Source: Galaxea fascicularis (Eukaryota; Cnidaria; Anthozoa; Scleractinia; Euphylliidae). Taken from it: DNA of 64,000 nucleotides. Position 1 is the stretch's first letter. Every line of letters begins with the position of its first letter. The notes under the pieces were generated by a model that made no database searches, was not told the origin of the DNA, and was given only the letters and a program-made list of their open reading frames with translations. Positions 21,178 through 34,092 of the stretch are shown here, in pieces. The position numbers were made by a program, and so were the translations under genes. Location of the stretch: positions 16,647,933 to 16,711,932 of the forward strand of contig OX419345.1 of assembly GCA_948470475.1 (NCBI GenBank), read 5' to 3'.

Positions 21178-22044
21178 AGGTAATACTACATACACCAATT
21201 AAATCATTCTTCAACATTGCTTAACTCAGTCAAGGAGTAAAATTAAGGCTTATCCTCGGTGTAAAAACCTGTGAAGCTCACAAGTGACGTAAAACAAAGA
21301 CAACAAAACATTATAAACAATAGCGTACAGGAAAACAATACCTCATAAAACAAAGAAAACCTCGTCAAGTTTTTACACAGAGGATGACCCAAAATTATAT
21401 CTTTGGGCTCAAAAATTTGAGTTTGGTTATAATTTGAATCTTTTTTTAATAACCTCTCCAGTCCTGACACACTGCCCCCAGCCTCTAAACGTTATCTGGA
21501 ATTTTGGTGCTTACCAGTATTTACTTTTGGTAGTTCAGGGGAGTACACTTATTCGTGATGGGGCTCCTATTTCTCTTGTGGCCAACAGGAGAATGTGAAA
21601 AACAACACTTAAATAATAAAGTAGAAAAGAGGTTACAGGAAATGTAACATTAACAGTAATAGTTTGAAGGAATTATGCTGTCATGTGGAAATTTTAGTAA
21701 GGAAATGTAGAACAAGACCACTTTTTGTGTACAGTAATGTATTTAAGGATTGATGTGAGATGAACTACAGTTGATCTCAAAGTACTATGAAGGCTTTGTA
21801 CCATAATAGAAACAGACAGGTGCAGGGGGTTCTTACTGAAATGGAGGGGGAGGGGCTAATTAGAATACAGGTTCTTATTATCAAACACCTTCAAAGGGGG
21901 TCGCTTATTGGAAGTAGGGTGCTAAATAAAATCATTACAGTATATGTACGGTCACTTATCGCCAGCCATTGAATAACTCAGTAAAATGTCATAAAGGTGA
22001 AGTTTTATTTCTTTTTATTATGAAGTTACTTTGCTTAGAATGCA

Positions 22045-22462
22045 CCTATCCCCAAAATTTTTTTTCAATTTAATATATCTTTGCACCTGTTAAAAACATA
22101 TTGCACTGTATTGTGCCACTTTCAACCAAATATTGACTTTTTATAGGTTGTAAAAGTTACAAAATTTAGTTATCATCTGTCCCACGATTGAGCTTGAAAG
22201 GGGCATGGGTCTATTCCTTACTTGATGTCACAAACTGATTTACATTGCATTAAGTCTTTGTAAAAATGCACGCAAAGCAGTTTGTGACATCATGTAAAGA
22301 ATAGACCCATGCCCCTTACTAGCTTGGCCCTAAGACAGATGACCCGTAACTTTTATAGCCCATAAATAGTCAAGATTTGGTTTAAAAAGGTACGAAAAGG
22401 CTCATTGTGTTTCAAACAGGTACAAAGATATAATTAAGTGAAAAAAATATTTTGGGGTTAGG
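22045..22462. mobile_element. Large imperfect palindrome (about 420 bp)
   Basis: The inner arms are nearly perfect: AAGGGGCATGGGTCTATTCC at 22198 and its complement at about 22294-22316. The outer arms remain alignable through TTATAGGTTGTAAAAGTTAC / GTAACTTTTATAGCCCATAA and ATATCTTTGCACCTGTT / AACAGGTACAAAGATAT. Most likely a fold-back MITE; no coding capacity. Confidence 0.6.
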
Positions 22463-23627
22463 TTTACTTTAAATACAGATACTAATAATTAGATAACTGT
22501 TTTAATGTCTACATTTTCCATAACAGTTTCTAAACATCCTTGTTTTTTTCCCATTTCTTCATATTCCTTAAGTTCAGTTGAGTTCATTTTCTTATGGACA
22601 ACAGCACTTCAACCTTAAAACCTAAGATTAAAATTTAAATTCTCATTTGTTGTCCCAACACATTTCCTATAGAAGTGGTGGGGAGATGTTGGTAAAATAT
22701 CAAAAAAATTAATCTTGTGTGATCCTGTCCTTCTCGTGACCACTTTGTTTTATAAAGTTTTGATATTACAAGGAGAAATTTCAAAATGATCACTCATACA
22801 GGGTTTAAAGGCTTAATCTAGCAAACATATACAGGACTTGAAAATTCATTTTCCCTGATGAGGGTTTGGCAGTCATGCCTAATGCTCTCAAATAAAGTTG
22901 CCCCTCATAATGTGTATGTGTTGTGGTTCAATGATATTTATAAAGGAATAACGAATAAAGGAAAATATTAATTTGTCCCAAGGTAAAACCAAACCACTCT
23001 CTCTCGTTAGCTTGATTTGTTTTCATTTCGCCATTGTTATCTTCGTCTCTAGAGGTTGGCTTGAAACCACCTATAATGTGGTTACATGGTACATGCAGCT
23101 CACAACACATTAAGTTTGTGTTACCCACTTTTTGTCTGATAAACCCTTTTTACTTCTCTATTGAACCTCCCAACAACCAAAAATATTAAGACTACTGGAT
23201 AGATTAAATTGATAACAATAAAAGGTTATAAGCATGCTTAAACTTTTTGTTGATTACACAAAACTGTAAGCATCATTCTTTCCAGATGGTGTGAGTCCTT
23301 TTAGGCCGTTTATCCATGTCGTTCATATGAGATGGTTTTGCAAATCACTCTCCTGACACACACCTTGTTGTCCAGTTTGAAGCCTTTTATTCCAAGCACA
23401 TCTTTTGATGTGGCCATACTTCAATTTCCTTGAAAAGTTAGACGTTTCTTGTTTGGTTGGCAGTTAACTGTGTGAAACTGAAGACAGAGATGCAAATAAA
23501 GCTTTATCACCGGTCACCTCTAGCTTACAGTGATTCAATTTTTTTTCTGAGCATATTGGCTTATCAGTATGAGCATTAAAATATTTTTCCTTTGTCTACA
23601 TGTAATCAAATATTTTGAATATAAAAC

Positions 23628-23960
23628 CTGCTGGTTGGCTTAGTTGGTACAGTGGTGGACTACAGTGCAGGAGGTCACGGTTCAAACCCTGGCCGGACCA
23701 ACACTCAGGGTCTTTACGTAACTGAGGAGAAAGTGCTGCCTTTGTAATGACATTTGACATCTGCAAATGGTTGGGCTTTCTAGTCTTCTTGGGTAAGGAG
23801 GATAAATTGTAGGTCCTGTCTCGCTCCACATGTTAAAGAACCCACCCACTGATCCAACACTGATCGAAAAGAACCGGGTACATATTTCATGGGGGAGGGG
23901 ACTGTTACAGGCCTACTGTTGTGGTGGCACTGCCAAGAATTGGCAAAGCTAATAAAATAA
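23628..23960 (+). mobile_element. tRNA-derived SINE
   Basis: The head has an A box (TGGCTTAGTTGG, 23636-23647) and B box (GGTTCAAACCC, 23679-23689), then a body of about 250 bp ending near GCTAATAAAATAATC. It lies just outside the 3' end of the ShKT gene, on the opposite strand. Confidence 0.65.
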
Positions 23961-24017
23961 TCTTTACTTTGCATTGTTCGTAATTACAGCAGACAAGCAA
24001 TTTGAAAGGAACAGCAC

Positions 24018-26518
24018 TCACTTGTCACACCATCCACAAGACTGGAAGCAGTTGTATCGAATGAATCTTCCTTCTATTCCTCCCTTTGAGCAGTAGTTGA
24101 AGCCTGGCAATGTGAACAGTCGGCATAGGCGTTTGTAAGAGTCCATGCACCCTGCAATAATCAAAGTGGACAGACAAAGATCTGAATGGCTTTCGTCTGA
24201 TAACTAAGAGTCAATGTGTGACAGTGTCACGCAAGTTTTGCAACCAGGATTGAGTGACACCCGCTTTGTAAACGGCTAGCTTGCCTATCAGCGAAATCAA
24301 GTGTGGTTGTGTTGCCAATTCAAATAAAAAGCATTGGGCTGTACTTTTCTGAGGTGTTGTTTGTTTTCAAATAATTTGAGAAACCAAGAATAACCGTGAA
24401 TTACTAGGGCACGAGTTACCAAGTAGAAACACTACCACCAAAAGTTTGTCTGAAAGAGCTTGTGGCCAAATGAAGTCCTAAGTGTTTACCATACGATTGT
24501 TTTCGTTTTATCATACGATTATTTTCACAATTCACGACTGAAAATGGCTGCCGACTTAACTTATACAAAATTCCGCTAAATGAGGATTATGAAAGTTGAA
24601 AATTCTTACTTGGGCATCCGTGTCCATTTTCTCCATGAGCAGGGATATTGTTCCAGCAACAGCCATATTTACTTAATGTGCATCCTGGCGGGCTAAAAGG
24701 CTCTAAAGGAAGTAAACGAGTGTGTTAAAAATAAGTACATCGTCATTATTCTCAGAACATCAAGGACTCTTGTAGACTGCAAAACAGCCGTATTTTTGTG
24801 TTGGTCAAGAATGCAAGCACTTGTCGAGCGAAAGGTCTCAAGCAAGGATGAAAACGTCGTGTGCGGAGGCCGCCGTCGTGTGAGTACGCCGGCGTTTCGG
24901 CCTATTTTGCAGTGTAGGACTATTGACGTTACCGTGTCAGCCTTGGATTACGGGCGACCTTCTGTTCCGTCTACTCGCTGATGGTAACGAAGAAAGGCTT
25001 TCTAAAATGGTGGCGTGTGGTACAAAATCTCTCGTAACTTCTAACTCACTGTATTCTTGTTCGTTTCGGCATCACACTGTTAAGTTGAAGGAAGCCTGTC
25101 AAACCATCCAGTTAATGTGAGTTTGTTTAAGTGTTGCTGGCATTGTTGTGAAAACTACGGTTCTTCTTTTTGCAACGATTGCGGCAATGTATTAACAATG
25201 TAACATGTTCTCCGCAATTTGTGCCTATCATAACTGACGTAGTGACGCACTAATTTTTAAAGGATGCCGGGCAAGTTACGTGCCACGTAACTATCATGCA
25301 AGAAGAATTCGTTTTCAGTTGGTGGATTTTTTTCTACGACCTATTCCTTCCTGCATAGTTCTGTTTACGGGCATAAAGGAAAACAAATGCGTTCAGCGTT
25401 CTGTTAAGATTCTCGTTGGGAATTCACTAACAGGCCACTTATGAATTTAGCTCAGTTTCCTCTTTTTAATAAGCTACCACCCCATGCAGCAAGCCCTCAT
25501 TGCAGAACGCAGAAAGTTTTGGCTGACCCTAAGCCTAACCCTGACTGAGAACTGACAGTTCACAAGTCGCTGGAAGTTTAGCTACCAACTGATATTTAGA
25601 ACCCTCGTCAATGGAGGCGTTTACGCGGCCGCAGTAACAAGTTGATGATATTCACTGGCCGACTGATTTTTATGCTCTGTCCCGACTGACTGCAAAACGT
25701 CGCGAGTCGCTGACAACGCGAGCGAACTCGTGAGAGACGAACGACGATAAGTCAGGCAAATGTCCGCGCTCGAGCCTCGCAAGCTAAACTGTGCGCTCTC
25801 CAACTCCGAACCATGAACAAACGCGAAAGATTAGTAATAGTTTGCAATCAAGAAGAAAGTCCTCTCTTGATTGAAGTCTATTCGGTTTCTTGAAAAAAAA
25901 ACTGAACTTGAACTTACTGCAGTATTTACACTCCTTCGGGCAATAAATCTTCATCACAGATTTGGCTTCTTCACAGTAACCAGCGTTGGCCCATGATTTG
26001 CACGATCCGGCTTTAGATTCACGATCCGCATCCTTGCACACTGTAGGAGGTAAGAGAGAAAACTACTCACAACTGAAACATGTGTACAGACAGATAGTCT
26101 AAAGAGGTCATAATTTAAAACTGACGGGGCTGTTGGTCAGCTCTTCAACACTATAAAAATGATAAAGACCTCCGGGCTACTCAACTAAAGAATTCACTAG
26201 CAGGGCCGTAACTAGTGGGTTAATTGTTGTTGTTGTTGTTTTCCCACTTGTTCCAAATTGAGTTTTCGAAGACATCTCATGTCTAGTGCTGGAAATAGCG
26301 TTTCGGAGCCTCCGGCAAATTTGAAAGTTTTCTTCGGGAGGATTGTGCCTTCAGCACTCGCGAGAGTGCCCCACCCCTTCAAAAACAACCTACAATAGCT
26401 ACGGCTCTGGTTGGCAAACCTAGTTGTTGTAATTCACCGGCCACGGTTTGTTTGAGGGCCACAGAGTCATCAGTGTCTTAGGACTAATGTTAAGTGTTTT
26501 ACCCTCTTTAAATAAAGC

Positions 26519-26577
<59 letters not shown>

Positions 26578-29500
26578 ATTATAAAATATGGTTGTTTTTC
26601 AAATTCACCTTCCTTCGATTCTCTTTATTATTCTTATTCTGCCACTTTAAGAAACACTTGATGAACAGCAGACTTTCAAATAACATTATGTGAATAGGAA
26701 GAGAATTGCTAATAAGAGCAAATTTGTATTCGAGATTATGATTATCTTTTAATATGTCATCGCGAGCAGAACGTTTAGGTCTGATAGTACTACATCTTTG
26801 GAAGAACGTAACTGGGGGAACTAGAGCTAGATGGCCATGGACACTTAGTTTTAGTTGCAACAACATGGGGCAATTTGATGTGGATTGAATACAACGGAAC
26901 TTCAGTGGCAGTTTTAGAGGAGAAAAAAAACCAAGGGGGAGGGGGGAGGGAAGGATAGAGAGAAATGGTCAACTGATTGGAAGATACGCTGTATGATCCT
27001 GTGTCACAGCGACTCCGGCGAATAGTAGCTTTTAGCATAGTTACCTATTGTAGCTTGCAAAGGAAAACCTGCATTAATTTCAAGAAGGTTAATTAAAAAT
27101 GTTAAAAATGGTCTAAAATGCTGGTATGAAAAATACCCCTGTCTCTATTGAACTAAGTGTTGTCTGAAAACCAGTTGCTGTCTTAAGCAATCCCCTCATC
27201 CATTGTCCGATTCTTACCCAACAAGGCGAGTCGCCAAAGCCACCCCGCTATATATTTACAACACAAGCCGACCGCAAATACGAGAGCGGTTTCCGCTTGC
27301 CAAGCACTAAACATGTATCACTTAATCAACAATATAACATTAGCATGATTACAGCCCATATGCGCGTCTTAAAGAGAGATGCGAAATAACTGACTAGGAA
27401 ACATCTACCTGATGTTTTTTCTACAGGACAAGAAAATCATATTGTACATTAAGTTTGGAAGCAAATGCTGCTATAACTCTCGTGATAATAATTGCGTGTG
27501 TTAAGTGCTGCGTTTCCTAATAACACCCTTCTGTAACAGACCTGGTGAAACCCGACCTGGTGGGTTAGTTTGCCCTCCCTGGTGGAAGTTTGACCTCCCT
27601 GACACCTGGTGGTTTTTTAAAAAACTCCCTGGTGTAGAATTTTAGTTTCCCTGTGAGGCGTGCTCCCCTGCAAGAAAAACTTGGTGGATTTTTGTCTGCC
27701 CGGGTAGAGCTTTTGTTAAAAACCTGGTGAACAACCAGGTTCCACCAGGTCTGTTACAGACGGGTGTCTAATACGCTCTTAATATACATCTGTGGTTATC
27801 TTCTGTGAGTCTATATATTTCTGATCAGATATCTGATCGTCGTCAGAAAAGCACGCACAAAAGCAATTTACACATGGTGTTTTCTCGGATGCGAGACGTC
27901 AAGCTTGGAAAAAAAATTCTGGGAAAGAGGAAGAAAATCAACTCTTTTTAATTTAAGTGATATAAAACAATGGGGAGTAAAAATACCACGTGTAAGATTA
28001 ATACTTATGCTTCCACATCTACGCCACAAGATGGTTTTAAGAATACGAAACCGCGGTACGAAACTTGATCTTCAGCCTGTGTGCAGGCTTGTACAAACAT
28101 AATAAACAGTACCTCATGGAAGGCTGCATCTTTGTCCATTAATTAATGGTTGGCTTACTTAAAGCTGTGAAACAAGGTTAATTATTGTTTCAAGAGCTTA
28201 AGCGGGTTTAGCCCTTACAACTGATATTTTGTTGCTGATGTTAATTGGATGTGTATAATTTTTGACGAGTTTTTCTCTCACCGACAAATGGAAAATGCTG
28301 CAGGGCTGCGCAACAGTGCAATTCCTTTTTTAACTCAGTGTCGAGGCCTCTTAAGGAATGTATTGAATGCTAAGATATGAAACGAGATTTGGTGCACTGC
28401 CAAGTTAAATTTCATGATACAGTTATTTTAGCGTGACAAACGTTTTGTTATTAACACAAAACTGATCTTGCATCTTCATAAAAAAATCGTTTTCTTTTGT
28501 CCTTCAAAGGCACTTGAGCCGGCAATTTGCGGTTCAGATTTGAAAGAAAATACAAAAGAAAAGCTTAATCATTCACCACTTAACAACAAGTTATTACGTT
28601 TTTACAATTTTATTATAATTAGCCATATCACTCTCCTCTCCAAACTAACATGTTCACAAGATATAGATCTAACCCGGAAATTCCTTAATGGCGTTGGAAC
28701 TATCTAGATCCCTTTGAAACTTTAAAATGCCAAGTTTTGTTTACCATATTGCTCTATTATGGCTTATGGACACATAAACAAATTCGTCTTACTCAGACTC
28801 TGGCAGTTTGATTCAGTTTATAAACTTTCATTCGGTTCAGTGTACGCCCAAACGAATAAGTACCTCTTATGTACTCAATTTAACCCCACAATAAAATGGA
28901 TTAGTTTTTGAAAACCTCTTCACTACTGGAACATTTTGTGCGTTTGGATTGTTCAAAGCTGCCTGGGCAGCTCGGCAAAGCTTTGGAGGGCATCAGCTCT
29001 CTTCTCTCGTCATAATTTGGCGCGAGCGACCTTCTGTTCCTTTTCGAGGCTGTTAGGAAGGCTAGGGTGCATTCTTGACTGCGGGACCGACTGTAGTATT
29101 AAAAGATAATTAAATTACTCGCCTGGCATGTCCATTGGATAGAGCGGGAAATGAGGAAGATGAAACTTCAGCTTTCGTTTTGGAAACCGTGCCCTTCGCT
29201 TCGATCTCCGTGAGTGCTTTCTTTCAGCTGATTGCATCCATGCTCGCAGAATGAACTCTCTGTGAAGACGATCGACCCCCTTGTCGAGATCTGCAAGCTC
29301 TGCAAATCACAGAAAACAATGCGTCTGTATTGGAAGGCGCAGTTACTAAACCAACTCCGGCAAAGTTAAATGATAATCAATGATTAGTTGACTTAAGATA
29401 GTAAGTGCGGTAGCGTCTTCTCCTTCCACGGCTTCCAGAAGGTGAAAAATGCAACTAGAAAAACATCTCAGGTTTCACCTTATTTTCAAAATATATAGTG

Positions 29501-30036
29501 AGAAGCAACAGCGCCACAGGAAGTTTACCTTTTCAAGATTTTTCATCTCAGAGGAACAATGATTTTAAAAATTTGAAGCATCATGCACATAAATTAAACA
29601 CTTACTGCCGAGTAAGGCTTTTCTATTGAGAAAAAGTTGACCTGTTAGATTTACAGGGTTGTTCAAGAAATCTTTCATGCCAAAGACCCATCCTGCATAG
29701 CCTGCAAACAGGCTCTCTATTTGGGTTATTCCAAGAGATGGTTGCGTCGGTTTCCTCTTGAATGGTGGGCGGTCAAAGCTAACTTAGGGCTTTCCAATCC
29801 CCCAGTTTTGACCACGCTCCATTTGAGAGCAAATCGAAACAAAAGCCTAAATGAAGAGCATGTTCGCAGGCTTTATCCTGCACTGACCTTGGACAATTAC
29901 CAGCGAAAGCAAATACCGCGAACATGTTTTCACACGTGTAAATTTTACCTTTCGTCGATCTGCCACTTCCAAAATCCACCAGAAAGATATAACAAAACAG
30001 AGCAACGAAAACAAGTGTTTCTTTCACAGCAGCCAT
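24018..30036 (-). CDS. Secreted ShKT - Gly-Cys-Cys module - ShKT-like protein
   Basis: Five exons: 30036-29949, 29299-29123, 26040-25918, 24702-24610 and 24151-24018 (TGA), phases consistent, 204 aa. Residues 1 to about 25 are a signal peptide (KETLVFVALFCYIFLVDFGS). Residues 30-88 are a very basic segment with several dibasic sites (RRSKRRARFPKRK), possibly a propeptide. Residues 89-129 form a ShKT domain with six Cys (CKDADRES...CPKECKYC). Residues 130-160 carry a GCTLSKYGCCWNN...GCP module of the type seen in papilin-like proteins. Residues 161-204 are a second, ShKT-like Cys-rich domain ending CGWCDK. Intron 2 needs a GC donor (CAG|GCGAGT at 29122). ShKT domains occur in ion-channel blockers but also in many enzymes and matrix proteins. 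The layout suggests a secreted or matrix protein; toxicity cannot be inferred. Confidence 0.75.
26202..26408. repeat. Weak terminal-inverted-repeat element
   Basis: AGGGCCGTAACTAG on the left and ATAGCTACGGCTCT on the right are roughly complementary. It resembles 43004-43159, whose ends read AGGGCGTAGCTAGG and CCTGGCTACGCCC. Probably an old member of a MITE family, in ShKT intron 2. Confidence 0.35.
26430..26578 (+). mobile_element. Retroelement 3' tail with (ATT)n
   Basis: TTTGAGGGCCACAG...TTTTACCCTCTTTAAATAAAG is followed by a 60-bp (TTA)n run. The same tail, TTTGAGGGCCACAG...TTTTACCCTCTGTAAATAAAG followed by (TTCAC)n, occurs at 39656-39725, which identifies a shared 3' end of a SINE or LINE family. 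The ATT run also yields a spurious poly-Tyr frame. Confidence 0.55.
27523..27767. mobile_element. Terminal-inverted-repeat element with internal CCTGGTG repeats
   Basis: The left end ACACCCTTCTGTAACAGACC is mirrored by GGTCTGTTACAGACGGGTGT on the right. Between them the word CCTGGTG, or its complement CACCAGG, appears about seven times in both orientations. It lies in intron 2 of the ShKT gene. I cannot assign it to a known transposon superfamily. Confidence 0.6.
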
Positions 30037-32550
30037 AATCTTTCCCCACGAGATTCCAGTAACGTTTAAGCGTAAAAGGCTTCTTTTAGTTTACAAGACT
30101 TGTTGATCTTATGACCCAGATACTGCCGATCGTGTATTTTGACTCGTATTGCAAATTTCAGCGTAATCTCTCTTTTATATGCTAAAATGGTTATTGCGTC
30201 ACGATCTCTTGGGGCCGAGTGACATGAACTGGGGCATTCAATTTCCTAGATAACAATGATGTGACATTCACGGTTCGATGAGGTGAAGTTAGTCGCACGA
30301 TTATGCTATTTCAGCCCATATTTTTAGCTACGATAGGCGAGTTAATCCTCTGCCAAGTCAAAGTGGGACGTCTTCAATTTCAGTAATCATAAGAAAACAA
30401 GTGCCAAAAATTTATATTTGCTGAAAAACGTCTCTGAAAAATATCTCTGACTGCAAAAACAATGAGCTCCATAAGAAAGAGGTTATCAGTTTTCATCTGA
30501 ATGCTGTTTGCAGATGTCGCCTACGAAGTTTATTGAAAATTGCTAAATTCGTCTTGCGATCCGAAGGTGAAAAGGACCCCTCATTTAGGTCGTCCAATGT
30601 TATTTTTAGGGGGGTAGGGCAGATTCGCATTTTTTTCCTTCCCAAATGTTCCCCTACATGAAGGCATTTTATAAATGTTTGTCCTTAGATTGCAAGGAAA
30701 CTTTGTTATTTTGTTATATTGTGCTTGATTTCAGATTGACGAAGTGATAGGTTTGCAGGAATTTTTTTGGGATTTGTTTGCCCCACTACACTCCCCTCAG
30801 AAATTAAATGATCCATCCTCGTTCAGGTGCTGCCTGTGGATCGTTTTCCGGCCCGACGACAAAAACGAAGATGGTTGATGATCAGTTCCGTAAGTCAGTA
30901 CGTGACGACGACTTTGTTGTTTTGGGTCAATTCTTTCCAAAAACCGTTACCTGGAGCTTTTTTATCTATACAAACAATGTTCCTGATAAACTATGAGGTC
31001 AATATCAAATTAATTTTATCAAAGAGAGCAACCCATGGTAAGGTTTTTGGGGTTTTTTGTCGAAAATAAAATGAACTTGAAAAAGTTGGGCCAACGTTTT
31101 GCCGAAGTTTCAATCTATTTCCATCCTTGCTGCATTGGTAGCAACAGACGACAGGAAACAGTTTTAGTGTCATAACAGCCTTAAATAACAAAACTAGACC
31201 AATATTTTTGGATCTCAATTGACGGCAAGACGTATTTTGAGCATTAAAAATATGCTCAAATAGCGTGACATAGCCTCTTTAAGTAGATATTTCTGCCTGT
31301 CAATAAAAAGTTATGCTTAGCCAATAAATCTGTTCACCACTTGCGGTTTTTATTGAATAAATGTGTTAACAAATCTCGAAAACAAACATTCTTGTTTCAT
31401 ACCATGCATTCTTCTTGGGTCGAATGCACGTAACTGTTACAATTCTCGTTGTAAAATACGCGCGCGAAATGTAATTGATATGGAGCCGTTACCAAAAGTT
31501 AAAGACAAATTGCAGTTCACACCCATTGTTGACTGCCCCTGAGATATATAAATATCATAGCAAAGTTCAAATCGCCATCGGCAGAACTAAGAAACTTCTG
31601 TTCCTGGTTTCCGTTGTCGCTTCCTCTTGATCATAAATACAAAAAAATATATATAACGCAAAACGTGTTTCTAATTATTCTCCCTCTTATGTGTCAAAGA
31701 TACCGTTAGTCATCTCATCATTTATTCTTCCAGCGGGTCGCGTTTCCTTACGGGAGACACGGGAGACAATTTTTCCGCGCGCTCGCGCTGTCTTTCCAAT
31801 TAACTCTAGATTCCCATTACTACGCCCCCCCCGCCCACCCCAATTTTTTCTATCCTCTTTTTCCTTGAGATAGACATCGTGTGCTTCCGCCAATTAGCAA
31901 TGGTGCGTCATCTTAAATAGAACCTTCGCTATCTTTAAAACGATTCCTATTTTTTTCCTTTACTATTTAATCAAATTCTCGCCTTTCACGTTTCACTCAA
32001 CGCAGCACTTTCAAGGGGCTGAAATTTATCCAAACATATGTTTATCCGCTAATATCCTCTGCGACCTCGGTCGGCCACAACACGCAAGATAGGGTTTCGT
32101 TCGCAAACTGCGTGTTTTTAATAAGCAGTATTTGAAGATAAGATCGGGAAGAGAATTTTTGCAGCGCCGACTGAATGCAATAATAAACATAAAAAGTTTC
32201 AAATCCCCTCAAATAAGTTGGTGCCACAAGCCTCACCCCTATAACCTTTTAAATTTTGGTGTCCTATATGTATGGCCAGGGAATTATATTCTCAGGGCAA
32301 GTTAGATGTTAGACACCGCCGAAGCTGAAGGTGTTACAAACACATTAATATTGTCGAGATACTATCAAAAAGCTATCATCTTCGTAAATGAGATTACTTG
32401 GAGGAAGATGCTGGAAAAGAGTGGTTCTTCAGCCGGTTCTTCAGTTTCAGCTTGTGCCCAGGGTATATCCGGTGCGGTATTGCACGCGAATACAAAAAAC
32501 GTTGAAATGCCAATACAACTTGTGTGTTCCGTGTCCGTTTTCATGCAGAC

Positions 32551-32760
32551 AATAGGGACCTTTAGATTTGAGCACGAGTACGAGATCGATTACGAGTACG
32601 ACTTTTCAAATCCTGTTCGCGTGCTTTAGATGATCTCTAGTAACACCAATCTCAGGATCTACTGGCAAATAACAAGGAAGAGTGAGGGTCCAGGGGAAGT
32701 GACTGGTTTGAAATTAGAAATTCGTACTCGTACTCGTACTCAAATCTAAAGGTCGCTATT
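32551..32760. mobile_element. Fold-back MITE with CGTACT/AGTACG arm repeats
   Basis: The ends are AATAGGGACCTTTAGATTTG and, complemented, AATAGCGACCTTTAGATTTG. The inner arms consist of GAGTACGAG-type hexamer repeats (GAGCACGAGTACGAGATCG versus CGTACTCGTACTCGTACTC). It is the better-preserved relative of the element at 17748-17952. Confidence 0.7.
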
Positions 32761-33269
32761 ACCTCCAGTTTGCGAGGTGTTGGCCAATTTCATACCAAGA
32801 GGGTGCTAAGAATAATTTTCTTGGCCTAAACTGAATAAGGTTGCTATTTCCGGTTTAGACCACACACCCCCAAGGAAATGTACGGCAAACTTTATTTATC
32901 TCAGATAAGAGAGGCGGGTACACATCCTTGGGGAACCAGAGCCAGAATTGAGATGTTCAGTTAAATAGCAAGCGAGAAACGAAGCTAGTCGCTTAGGAGG
33001 TCTTTGAGGCTACCCTTCACTTAATTTGAAAACAATTATACCAGGTGATCAATTCTAGCCTCCCACGCAGTCGTTTTTAGGGGAGTCGTATTTCACCGCC
33101 AAATCAATTCACGTCAACTTTCAGTTAAGGTGTAGCTGACAAATTAGTGGGGACAATCGAGGGTGAATCAGAAACGGACGGCTCAGTATAGCGGCACAAC
33201 ATCTCTCGGTACCCTTACTTTCTCTTCGCCGCGATTCACCAACTTAATCGTCCCCGACTTTCTCTGTCC

Positions 33270-33420
33270 GACCTCGTAGCTTAGTCGGCAGAGCAACGGT
33301 AGATCTAATCTGGAGGTCGTGGGTTCGATTCTCACCGAGGTCATAAGAATTTTTTCTTTGCCTCGTGTGGTTCCCTGATACCCTTTACTAGGGTTAACGC
33401 CCAGTGGGTTTTTCATGGGT
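33270..33420 (+). mobile_element. tRNA-derived SINE with nearly intact tRNA-like head
   Basis: 33270-33342 is 73 nt and starts and ends with a perfect 7-bp acceptor pair (GACCTCG / CGAGGTC). It has a 4-bp D stem, a 5-bp T stem, an A box (TAGCTTAGTCGG, 33277-33288) and a B box (GGTTCGATTCT, 33322-33332). The anticodon stem does not pair, so it is not a functional tRNA gene. The following TTTTTT and GTGGTTCCCTGATA match a SINE body; the words GGTTCCCTGATA recur near 49570. Confidence 0.6.
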
Positions 33421-33453
33421 TTCTATTAGCACTTTAAGTTACACTTCAGAGTT

Positions 33454-33631
33454 AATAGGCCATTTGCGAGTTCATGTCTGCCTCCTCTTCAAAGCGAGTC
33501 TAAGTGCGAAGTTTTTGTGATGGTAATTAGTTCTACTTTACATATGAATGTAAACTAATTTTCATAACAAAAACTTCGCACTTAGACTCGCTTTGAAGAG
33601 GAGGCAGACATGAACTCGGAAATGGCCTATT
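33454..33631. mobile_element. Fold-back MITE, about 178 bp
   Basis: AATAGGCCATTTGCGAGTTC through AAGTTTTTGTGATGG is mirrored on the right by complementary sequence ending GGCCTATT, leaving an AT-rich loop of about 50 bp. The arms are about 60 bp and nearly perfect. Confidence 0.75.
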
Positions 33632-34092
33632 CGCATGCCAATTCAGTATTATTTTAGTTGTTATTTTGTTCAGGAAGAGGCTTTGTGCGAGGATATTCTC
33701 AATTGTATTTCTCTGATTGTAATTCGAAATTAAGGAGAAAACACTGTGTTATATCCTCCCGAGAAGTTTGTTGAATGTTTGGTCTCCTGAAATAATGAAT
33801 AATAATGAATAGTGGATGAATCGACACTTTGCACGTTGGCAAGGTGTTTAGCAAAGCGTTCCGAGACTTGTACAGCATACGGCAAATCCGCAAGATGTTA
33901 CCTAAGGAATCAACCAAGACTCTGATTCATGCATTCGTCACATCTCCAAGCCTCCCCCCTTATCACTTTTTGTGGAAAGAATCATAAATTTTTTCCAAAA
34001 TGAATCGGTACGTTCACGGAATAATAGTGGCTGGCTAAAGTTGGCGGACCTCGCGGGAAAACATCCAGGCCTGACTGAATAAGTCTTATGAA

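Larger units (their letters stand above)
21178..24017. other. Intergenic, repeat-bearing
   Basis: No coding exon was found. The stretch holds a large imperfect fold-back unit (22045-22462), a tRNA-derived SINE (23628-23960) and probably the 3' UTR of the ShKT gene that ends at 24018. Open frames here are short and lack splice or motif support. Confidence 0.4.

Noticed and set aside
26448..26693. Frame with a long poly-Tyr run
   Set aside because: Translation of the (ATT)n retroelement tail.
33270..33342. Possible functional tRNA gene
   Set aside because: Acceptor, D and T stems pair but the anticodon stem does not, and SINE-like sequence follows directly.
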